In this document: positions 58,501 through 64,000 of the stretch, piece after piece
Layout of the letters: each line of letters begins with the position of its first letter
How positions within the stretch are numbered: the stretch's first letter is position 1
Source of the DNA: Corallium rubrum
Lineage: Eukaryota > Cnidaria > Anthozoa > Scleralcyonacea > Coralliidae
NCBI GenBank assembly: GCA_964035015.1
Contig: OZ035998.1
Location: forward strand, 35,663,628 to 35,727,627
DNA: 64,000 nt
Reading direction: 5' to 3'
Translations under genes and position numbers: made by a program
Notes under the pieces: model-generated
What the model saw: the letters and a program-made list of their open reading frames with translations, nothing else
Databases searched by the model: none
Told to the model about the DNA's origin: nothing

Positions 58501-61438
58501 AATGTACTACAATAGATAATGTACTACAATAGATAATGTACTACTCTAGATAATGTACTACAATAGATAATGTACCACTATAGATAATGTACTACTATAG
58601 ATAGTGTACTACTATAGATAGTGTACTACTACAGATAGTGTACTACTACAGATAGTGTACTACTACAGATAGTGTACTACTAGAGATAGTGTACTACTAC
58701 AGATAGTGTACTACTACAGATAGTGTACTACTACAGATAGTGTACTACTACAGATAGTGTACTACTACAGATAGTGTACTACTACAGATAGTGTACTACT
58801 ACAGATAGTGTACTACTACAGATAGTGTACTACTACAGGTAATGTACTACTATAGGTAATGTACTACTATAGGTAATGTACTACTATAGGTAATGTACTA
58901 CTATAGGTAATGTACTACTATAGGTAATGTACTACTATAGATAATGTACTACTATAGATAATGTACTACTATAGATAATGTACTACTATAGATAATGTAC
59001 TACTATACATAATGTACATGTACTACTATAGATAATGTACTGCAATAGATAATGTACCACTATAGATAATGTACTACAGTAGATAATGTACTACAATAGA
59101 TAATGTACTACTATAGATAATGTACTACTATAGATAATGTACTACTATAGATAATGTACTACTATAGATAATGTACTACTATAGATAATGTACTACTATA
59201 GATAATGTACTACTATAGATAATGTACTGCAATAGATAATGTACTACAATAGATAATGTACTACTATAGATAATGTACTACTATAGATAATGTACTACTA
59301 TAGATAATGTACTACTATAGATAATGTACTACTATAGATAATGTACTACTATAGATAATGTACTACTATAGATAATGTACTACTATAGATAATGTACTGC
59401 AATAGATAATGTACTACTATAGGTAATGTACTACTATAGGTAATGTACCACTATAGATAATGTACTATAATAGATAATGTACTACTATAGATAATGTACT
59501 ACTATAGATGATGTAGTACTATAGATAATGTAGTACTATAGATAATGTACTACTATAGATAATGTACTACTATAGGTAATGTACTACTATAGGTAATGTA
59601 CTACTATACATAATGTACTACTATAGATAATGTACTACTATAGATAATGCACTACAATAGATAATGCACTACAATAGATAATGTACTACAATAGATAATG
59701 TACTACAATAGATAATGTACCACTATAGATAATGTACTACTATAGATGATGTACTACTATAGATGATGTACTACTATAGATAATGTACTACTATAGATAA
59801 TGTACTACTATAGATAATGTACTACTATAGATAATGTACCACTATAGATAATGTACTACAATAGATAATGTACTACTATAGATAATGTACTACTATAGAT
59901 AATGTACTACTATAGATAATGTACTACTATAGATAATGTACTGCAATAGATAATGTACTACTATAGATAATGTACTACTATAGATAATGTACTACTATAG
60001 ATAATGTACTACTATAGATAATGTACTACTATAGATAGTGTACTACTATAGATAGTGTACTACTATAGATAGTGTACTACTATAGATAGTGTACTACTAT
60101 AGATAATGTACTACTATAGATAGTGTACTACTATAGATAGTGTACTACTATATATAGATAGTGTACTAATATATAGATAGTGTACTACTATAGATAATAT
60201 ACTACTATAGATAATATACTATTATAGATAATATACTATTGTACGATAATTTACTGCTGTTCATAATATATTTCTGTACGATAATACACCACTTTACGAT
60301 AATGTACTTTTGTATATGATATACTACTTGAAAATAGTTTATCCTCTACTGTTGATAAAATATACTACTAACTGTACAATAATACACCACATAGAGGATA
60401 TTACACGGTGGTTTGAAAATATGAATTTTTATCATTGAGTAGTAAAAACAATATTTTACGAATGCACTAGCGTAGCGAATGAGTAAATATAATTTTCACC
60501 AGGAGAAGATAAAATTCATATCTTCAATGCGAAAAGCAGTAAATGACGTCATCTATATTTTAGCTAGTGAGGATATGGAAAATATTTCACCGGATATTTT
60601 ATAGTAAATCACTCACATCTATATAATAATGTACGATAATACGGTATACTGTTGTACGATAATATACTAAAGTACAATTATTACTACACTGTAGATAAAA
60701 TACTACTGTTGATACAATATACTAGTTTACGGTAATATACTACTGTACAAAAACCAAAACCAAGACCCTGTAAACTCAAGAATGAGTCAAACAAGTGGAA
60801 CTATGTTGAAAATTGTAATATTCGACTAGTTCAAAGTCATCGTCAGACAAGTGAAAATACAAAAACATGCCAGGTCTTATATATGTCATCGATCTTTTGA
60901 CTTGTATATAAGACCTGGCATGTTTTTGTATTTTCACTTGTCTGATGATGACTTTGAAATAAAGTCGAAATATTACAATTTTCAACATAGTTCCACTTGT
61001 TTGACTCATATCTTGAGTTTACAGGATGGCATTATTCTTCGGAATATGTTTTATTCCATACTACTGTACAATAATTTACTACTGTAGATAATATACTACT
61101 GTACTATACAATAATTTGCCACTATAGTGTAATCTACTGTACAGTAATATACTACTCTACGATGATATACTACTTTGTGATAATCTACCACTGTACAATG
61201 TAGTAGCATTCTCGCTGTACAATATCTCAATATTTTGTCCTAGTCAGCTTTATATGTGACTGATTATTATAGCTAATGGGTAAATTTATATTTCCTTTTT
61301 TTTTTTAGCCATTTCAGCTCTCTGAAAGGAGAACAAATACTAGCAAACTGTCTTGCGCTCGTGTTGATTTTGTTGTTTGGTGTGTTATGCTTCTTCTTCA
61401 AGACCAAAACCACGAGAAGTGATTATGAACGTATTTGA
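37312..61438 (+). CDS. cytochrome b561, gene B (4 exons, 236 aa)
   Basis: Exons join 37312-37537, 49751-49953, 52669-52820 and 61309-61438 with intron phases 1, 0 and 2, the same as gene A. The heme histidines are H61 (NFHPLFM), H95 (KIIHFVL), H129 (SIHSWCG) and H168 (VKWHAFLG), spaced 34, 34 and 39 residues as in gene A. Other family marks are ALVYR at the exon 2 start, LFPRLP and ITGVAR. It is predicted to move electrons from cytosolic ascorbate across a membrane, as other b561 proteins do. Sequence outside the motifs has diverged widely from gene A, so the duplication is not recent. The C-terminal tail is short (KTKTTRSDYERI). An upstream in-frame TAA (37282-37284) supports the start. Introns 1 and 3 are swollen by transposons and tandem repeats. 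Transcription was not tested, but all sites are intact. Confidence 0.92.
37538..38480. other. gene B intron 1, unique part
   Basis: No gene or delimited repeat recognised. Scattered CTTGTGATG/CACAAGTC-like words between 38160 and 38460 hint at an old inverted repeat, but no arms could be aligned. Confidence 0.35.
38490..39110 (-). mobile_element. two tandem tRNA-derived SINE units
   Basis: Two copies about 304 bp apart each begin (minus strand) with a tRNA-like head containing TAGCTCAGTGG (A box) and GGTTCGATTCCCAGTTGGGG (B box). The anticodon arm is CTGGT/ACCAG. A shared body (CAGTCAGAAAACTTTTCT, AGCAGTGATTCGACTTCATT) follows. The anticodon loops differ (ACGTAAA and ACGTGAA) and position 33 is not T, so these are SINE heads and not tRNA genes. 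The head-to-tail arrangement suggests a tandem duplication. Confidence 0.85.
39111..39370 (+). mobile_element. third copy of the tRNA-derived SINE, opposite orientation
   Basis: The same head (B box GGTTCGATTCC) and body occur on the plus strand, forming an inverted repeat with the copy at about 38800-39000. The two bodies meet near 39110-39175. Confidence 0.85.
39531..39869. repeat. related ACATATACGGGCACGTT repeat element
   Basis: It begins CAGGGGTGGTGACATGAC and carries several units of the 19-bp motif also found at 733-1555. A possible other end, GATCCACCCCTG, lies at 39858-39869. No TSD was found, so borders are tentative. Confidence 0.55.
40139..41358. mobile_element. 1.2-kb hairpin element inserted in the SWIM/YqaJ element
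   Basis: The arms of about 535 bp (40139-40674 and 40820-41358) are near-perfect reverse complements, with ends TGAAGGCTGCCATCTTGG and its complement and a loop of about 145 bp. The host sequence on the two sides (CAGGTAACCAA and TGGACCTTATGC) is continuous in the opposite arm near 44500, so this arm shows the filled site and the other arm the empty site. Any TSD is 2 bp or less. Confidence 0.87.
42013..43395 (+). pseudogene. broken SWIM zinc finger / YqaJ-type nuclease gene
   Basis: The plus-strand frames are interrupted by stops and shifts. An N-terminal piece (CSTWIEFSSGFLFILLEMEK, then EECGREWTIYHYSPMHEFI) is present here and again, inverted, at 43945-43619. A SWIM-like zinc finger is read at about 42420-42530: HSCKAGLGGCCKHVAALIFQ, then LLDFIQ. 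About 42545-42635 reads TCTQLLQQCHVPNKEELKTA. A YqaJ-like nuclease core is at about 43063-43390: ETPWLFASPDCFLFDPSE, then PCGIAVGEV, where the family expects an E-x-K after GIA. YqaJ proteins are PD-(D/E)XK exonucleases of the lambda-exonuclease type. Here the Glu-Lys element and frame are degraded. SWIM plus YqaJ is a pairing that I recall as common in predicted proteins of cnidarians and molluscs; this was not checked. Confidence 0.72.
43619..43945 (-). pseudogene. inverted copy of the N-terminal part of the SWIM/YqaJ gene
   Basis: A 108-aa minus-strand frame repeats the peptide CKHEVCSTWIEFSSGFLFIL and EMEKEECGREWTIYHYSPMH found on the plus strand at 42013-42198. It is the mirror image produced by the long inverted arms of the element, not a separate gene. 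Confidence 0.75.
44581..46370 (-). mobile_element. 1.8-kb TIR element with 9-bp TSD, copy 2 (inverted)
   Basis: It has the same termini as copy 1 (AACAGGTGGGAAAATTGTCT and its complement) and the body is reverse-complementary to 27594-29389 almost throughout. The exact 9-bp TSD is GGCCATCAG at 44572-44580 and 46371-46379. It landed one base from the TSD of the SWIM/YqaJ element. It has no coding region. Confidence 0.93.
46485..47735. mobile_element. palindromic element, about 1.25 kb
   Basis: The outer arms (46485-46735 and 47505-47735; GTTTGGTCAAA, ATGAATTTTTAAAATCCGAA) are reverse complements. An inner pair (47085-47140 and 47445-47498, around TTGTTCTTCTACCAGTGAAG) forms a second stem. Centre 46740-47080 is single-copy. 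Non-coding. Confidence 0.75.
48331..49715. mobile_element. TIR element with ACCGTATTTGG ends
   Basis: The left end ACCGTATTTGGCCGGTTAAG with GCGCCCACCCCCC is inverted at the right (GGGGGGTGGGCGCTTTCCC, then CTTAACCAGTCAAATACGGT). An inner inverted pair (TAGAATGCGTGCTC, 48421 and 49370) shows the arms extend about 110-350 bp. No coding region in the AT-rich interior. It ends about 35 bp before gene B exon 2. Confidence 0.78.
49751..49953 (+). CDS. cytochrome b561 gene B, exon 2
   Basis: The acceptor is CAATATTTTAG and the donor is CTGCAG/GTAATA. It encodes GALVYRLLPFLPKFWVKIIH and onward to ITISVFFLQ, with heme His 2 and 3. It is 203 nt, as in gene A. Confidence 0.95.
49954..51039. other. gene B intron 2, first part
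   Basis: Apart from the small hairpin at 50315-50382 nothing recognisable was seen. Confidence 0.4.
50315..50382. repeat. hairpin CGAGGGGATATGTG
   Basis: CGAGGGGATATGTGATTTAT and its complement flank a short loop (GAGGGCAAAGCGTGA). A small inverted repeat in gene B intron 2. Confidence 0.7.
51048..51609. mobile_element. hAT MITE with TAGAGCTGCTCCCA ends and 8-bp TSD
   Basis: The termini TAGAGCTGCTCCCAT and TTGGGAGCAGCTCTA have the exact 8-bp TSD CTTATTAG at 51040-51047 and 51610-51617. Subterminal ATCGATTAAT motifs occur in both orientations. This is a different hAT lineage from the CAGGGGCG group in the rest of the window. Confidence 0.9.
51675..52186. mobile_element. PIF/Harbinger-type MITE with TTA TSD
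   Basis: The left end GGGGGTGTTCATATGATCCC is exactly inverted at the right end (GGGATCATATGAACACCCCC). TTA flanks both sides (51672-51674, 52187-52189), the 3-bp duplication typical of PIF/Harbinger. The interior has further GGTAAGCGGG blocks in both orientations. Confidence 0.9.
52669..52820 (+). CDS. cytochrome b561 gene B, exon 3
   Basis: The acceptor is TTTTTCAAAG. The donor GG/GTACAG at 52821 is chosen because it restores phase 2 and joins cleanly to exon 4. It encodes LVGGFVSFLFPRLPDDLRGR and onward with heme His 4 (KWHAFLG). The intronic tandem repeat starts within a few dozen bases of this donor. Confidence 0.88.
52821..53770 (+). repeat. 18-bp tandem array, TACTACTATACTATAAYA units
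   Basis: The array starts directly at the intron 3 donor of gene B with ragged GTACATATACAA units. It settles near 52880 into units of about 15-23 bp, mostly 18 bp (ATAATATACTACTATACT or ATAACATACTACTATACT). Confidence 0.95.
53771..54430 (+). repeat. 18-bp tandem array, ATGACATACTACTATACT then ATAACATACTACTATACT
   Basis: About 19 near-perfect 18-bp units with a G variant (to about 54140), then about 15 with A. Because 18 is a multiple of three, the units give artificial six-residue peptide repeats in several frames. Confidence 0.95.
54431..55345 (+). repeat. 19-bp then 17-bp tandem array, TGTACTACTATAGATA core
   Basis: About 35 units of 19 bp (ATAATGTACTACTATAGAT) run to about 55110. They change abruptly to 17-bp units (AGTGTACTACTATAGAT) for about 10 copies. 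Confidence 0.95.
55346..56331. repeat. non-array cassette, copy 1
   Basis: A 0.88-kb unique-looking segment (GAAATAACGGCCGGCGGTTT at 55361 to TTTCAGGCTCTGGG at 56211) plus flanking array units are repeated at an offset of exactly 2240 bp (57601-58464). It holds an internal hairpin at about 55685-55843 (GATAAAGAATACGTTTCCTC and its complement). Both ends carry related CCGACCAAATT phrases, suggesting an inverted-repeat transposon captured by the array. Confidence 0.9.
56330..57149. mobile_element. 820-bp insertion in the array, absent from the duplicate
   Basis: Aligning copy 1 with copy 2 of the array shows that copy 2 is continuous (CAATAGATA/ATGTACCAC at about 58569), while copy 1 holds 820 extra bp. 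The insert contains inverted segments, GTTATATACCAA near 56332 and TTGGTATATAAC near 56986. It also has a strong hairpin at 57003-57143 (CATCGAGTTTTACGG, CTTCAATGTCACCCTCGGG). No gene. Confidence 0.82.
57150..57590 (+). repeat. 17-bp tandem array
   Basis: About 25 units of AGTGTACTACTATAGAT, then ACTACAATAGAT variants. Blocks of identical variants are contiguous, a sign of local unit duplication. Confidence 0.95.
57591..58571. repeat. non-array cassette, copy 2
   Basis: Near-identical to 55351-56331 (offset 2240 bp, a few substitutions and compensating 1-bp indels), including the internal hairpin at about 57925-58083 and the flanking array units. Confidence 0.92.
58572..60240 (+). repeat. 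17-bp tandem array, main block
   Basis: About 95 units with core TGTACTACTATAGATAA. Variant blocks (ACAGATAG, AGGTAATG, AGATAATG, TGCAATAG) cluster, with occasional larger repeats of several units. Confidence 0.95.
60241..60768. repeat. degenerate edge of the tandem array
   Basis: Diverged TACGATAATATACTACT-like units, interrupted at about 60400-60620 by unique AT-rich sequence. It resumes at 61030-61200. Confidence 0.7.
60769..61025. mobile_element. palindromic MITE in the array edge
   Basis: Arms of about 120 bp (CCTGTAAACTCAAGAATGAG inverted at 61000-61025, and ACATGCCAGGTCTTATATA inverted near 60905) meet near 60895. Non-coding. Confidence 0.82.
61309..61438 (+). CDS. cytochrome b561 gene B, exon 4 (last)
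   Basis: The acceptor is a strong polypyrimidine tract (14 T) followed by AG. It encodes HFSSLKGEQILANCLALVLI, helix 6 and a short tail, ending with TGA at 61436-61438. It aligns with gene A exon 4 (EAMLANFLGMVLIVFGF). Confidence 0.93.
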
Positions 61439-61945
61439 AGGTTAAAAACGTAGACCACTATATGGGTTAGTGGGGTAGACCAACTTTCTTCGTATATACG
61501 ATACAATATTACAATTGTAATAATATACAAGGCAAAATTACTTGAATATGATTGGCTAATGAAGAGGGCTTTTTTTGTATTCCAGGGCAATATTACTTCC
61601 ACTTGATTGGTTCCTTGATCAGCAGTACTTGCTTGTGATTGGTCGCTTTTTTTGCTAAGTAGCAACATTGAGCCTCAGAGGACTGACCTTTTTTCAACAA
61701 ATCTGCAAGGTTTTCTGTCTGAAAATGCTTTTTTGTTTACTTTGAACTTAAATTTAAACTATTGAAGTATTAGTAAAAATGAATACACTAGAAAATTTAC
61801 GAACCTTTGCTTGTGTTTACAAAAAGAAAGCAACAGGCACAGCGATAAAACGAGGAAAATTGGAATGTTGCCGAGCACCGACCGTGATAATTTTCTGGAA
61901 ATTACTTAATATAGCTCTTGAATAATTTTGCCCACTACATTATTA
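61439..61945 (+). other. 3' flank of gene B
   Basis: No gene. The first clear AATAAA noticed is near 62290, so the 3' UTR could be long; the true end is unknown. Confidence 0.35.
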
Positions 61946-61951
61946 ACACAT

Positions 61952-62102
61952 AAGCGCATGTGTTCTCGTAAAATTAAGGTTTAATTTCACTCGTGTTTGC
62001 AAAATCTTACAAATTACCCTCGTCGCTTCGCTACTCGGGCAATTTTTTTAAATTTTGGAAACACTCGTGAAATTAAACCTTAATTTTCCTCGGGCCCCAT
62101 GC
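61952..62102. repeat. palindromic MITE
   Basis: GCGCATGTG...AAAATTAAGGTTTAATTTCA is inverted at the right (TGAAATTAAACCTTAATTTT...CATGCG). The loop includes CTCGTCGCTTCGCTACTCGGG. Confidence 0.75.
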
Positions 62103-62579
62103 GATTACCTATACTAATTAAGATTTTTAGCGTATTTTAGTTGTCTGTTTTCGTGCAACAGAGCTAGGCTTGTGCCAACCTCGTACTCAGACTCTAAATA
62201 GCATATCGTCGATGTAAAATGAGAATAACTAGCAGTCAGTGACAGGCAATGTCTATTGCGTGATCTGGCAAGTCTTTATATTAATTGGAGTAATAAAATT
62301 TTTTTGCTGCAGTTGCCAATGTCAGGCAAATTTGTGTCATGAATGTGCAAAAATTTATTCCACCTTTTACTGCATGTATATGCATTGAAGAACAATTAAT
62401 GTATGGTTGCTGTCATAATTTTGATGACATTGCTGGACATCTTCATTCAATATTAAACTTTACAGCAGTAATACTCGAGATGCTTCTTATATAGCTCAAA
62501 CGATTTTCCTTTACCTAATACCTACCAACTGGATTGCATTATTATTTGGCAAATTGTTGTAACAAAGTTATTGTATTAC

Positions 62580-62886
62580 TCAAATCATAGTCAATCGAGA
62601 TATGGTCTGGAAACTCAGCTAAAGTATTTGGTCTATCGTTTTGTTCGCCTTTGCATTTTTGTGCACGGTGCACGGTCACTGAACACATTGTATTTTAGTA
62701 TAATGAACGAATTGTCCAATAGCAACGTTTCGGTTCAATCACTCAACCATGCTATTTAAATATTAGTAAACCTAAAACGAAGGTTGTGCGCGGTGTAAGG
62801 TACGGTTCAACATAAAATTCCAGCTCATTGTAGGCGCTTGAAGTTTGCCGAGTTTCCAGACCATATCTCGATTGACTATGCTCAAA
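62580..62886. mobile_element. TIR MITE
   Basis: CATAGTCAATCGAGATATGG with TCTGGAAACTC is inverted exactly at the right end (GAGTTTCCAGACCATATCTCG and onward). About 34-bp arms around 240 bp of unique sequence. Confidence 0.8.
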
Positions 62887-63349
62887 TTTTGTGAGAGATG
62901 TTAATTTGAATTATTTGATTGGACTACTAAGCTTTACTACCGTACTTTATTACCATAGGTTTTAAATAGCTTGACTTTTAAAGTTATGGTACTATTATCA
63001 CACTGCCTCTCACCACGAGGACTGAAGTAAATGATGGAGTGACCACCTATATCTGCATGGGCTTGGGACTCGGGAAAAGGGGAAAAGATCAAAGATGCCG
63101 TGAGGCAGAGCTAGCTTTCGCGAAAAGGGAACAAATCCAACATGCCCCCTAATCAAAACCCCCAGAGTTTCGTGCGGAGGAGCCCAGTTGTATTTTGTTG
63201 TAGTGTGTTCGTCAATTTTAAACCATGCGCGCATGTTCAAGCGCATGTGTAACACGTAAGTTATTTTCGCATATTTTTATATACATTACTTATTGGGGTT
63301 TTTTGGGGGGACTGTTTTTCAAAGGGAATAAGAAGTACATATGGATATG

Positions 63350-63409
63350 GGACACCGACGGGACTCGAACCCACAATCTTCAGCTTTTAGGAGGCCGACG
63401 CCTTATCTT
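63350..63409 (-). pseudogene. tRNA-Arg(CCU)-like pseudogene
   Basis: The minus strand reads GATAAGGCGTCGGCCTCCTA and GGGTTCGAGTCCCGTCGG, close to the tRNA-Arg at 4847-4919. However, the anticodon region has extra A residues and the 5' acceptor half is replaced by AT-rich sequence, so it cannot form the cloverleaf. It is a pseudogene or SINE head. Confidence 0.75.
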
Positions 63410-64000
63410 TTATAATTAAGCCCAGTATACACGTGCGATTTTTATTCCGCGCTGGCAACGCAATGGGTCAAATTTTATCATATCTCGCGCGGCAACGTAA
63501 TTGTAACCTGACGCCTTCCGCAATCGTTGCCGAAAGTTAAATGGTTTAACTTTCCGCAACGATTGCCGAAAGTATTAAATTACATAGGTATTATTTTAGC
63601 CTGGTTTTAGCAGGAAACGCAGTGTTTATTTCAGACTGGCAGGCTAATAAAATTCGCTTTAGAACGACCAGTTTGATGTAGAACACACTCGTTTTCTTTC
63701 CTTTTATAGTACAGATATTGATTGGTCGGCCGTCGCGGTTCTCGGAGAATGACTTCAAAGTATGAAAATAACATTCGCTGATTCGCATGGATTCTTCAAA
63801 GAATCAAAGTATCAGGGACAGCTAATAATGGAATCGGTCTCAAAAATAACATTCTTTCCATTCAACAACGTTTTAAACCCTTTGTTTTATTAGAATCGAC
63901 TTCACAGCGACAGCATTGCCGAATCCAACGCTTCGTTCTTCGACACGTCATGGTGTCAAGTATCCGTCACCATCATAAAATTATCACACGTGTAGCCACT
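63410..64000. other. no gene recognised
   Basis: Only a small hairpin around GCAATCGTTGCCGAAAG near 63513-63575 is visible. Confidence 0.45.

Noticed and set aside
52880..60240. Short regular repeats that could suggest a CRISPR array
   Set aside because: Units are contiguous with no unique spacers, the DNA is eukaryotic and no cas genes exist; it is a minisatellite.

Overview
This window is eukaryotic nuclear DNA, most likely from a marine invertebrate and probably a cnidarian. The evidence is AT-rich sequence, spliced genes with GT-AG introns of 1 to 12 kb, a eukaryotic-type tRNA, and very dense DNA transposons, fold-back elements, tRNA-derived repeats and non-LTR retrotransposons. The cnidarian assignment is inference: no diagnostic marker of phylum is present.

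Two host protein genes are visible, both on the + strand and in tandem. Each encodes a six-helix cytochrome b561 (transmembrane ascorbate-dependent oxidoreductase). Gene A has four exons (13173-13380, 21374-21576, 22564-22721, 25398-25563; 244 aa). Gene B has four exons (37312-37537, 49751-49953, 52669-52820, 61309-61438; 236 aa). The exons were assembled by hand from frame, splice sites and family motifs. The two genes share all three intron positions and phases (1, 0, 2), an identical exon 2 length, and four heme histidines with identical spacing (34, 34 and 39 residues). They are therefore tandem-duplicate paralogs. The one confident RNA gene is tRNA-Arg(CCU) at 4847-4919.

Nearly everything else is mobile or repetitive, and many elements can be delimited to the base by target-site duplications (TSDs). 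Region 2.1-4.4 kb is a nest of hAT elements in a 33-bp minisatellite. Region 8.35-11.73 kb is a complete hAT transposon with an uninterrupted 783-aa transposase. Introns and flanks of gene A hold further hAT, fold-back and TA-rich elements. Between the genes lie a 1.8-kb terminal-inverted-repeat (TIR) element with 9-bp TSDs (27594-29389), degraded LINEs, and an almost intact R4/Dong-like retrotransposon (about 32937-36786, minus strand) sitting between ATT repeats.

Intron 1 of gene B (12.2 kb) contains a 4.5-kb element with 8-bp TSDs and kilobase-long inverted arms. It carries remnants of a gene with a SWIM zinc finger and a YqaJ-type nuclease domain. A second, inverted copy of the 1.8-kb 9-bp-TSD element follows directly. 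Intron 3 of gene B (8.5 kb) is almost entirely a tandem array whose period shifts from 18 to 19 to 17 bp. It is broken by a 0.9-kb cassette present twice at an offset of exactly 2240 bp, and one copy has an extra 820-bp insertion.

The most unusual items are the transposon-borne SWIM/YqaJ gene remnant, the paired 9-bp-TSD elements in opposite orientation, the ATT-repeat-flanked Dong-like element, and the period-shifting intronic array that begins at the 5' splice site of gene B intron 3.
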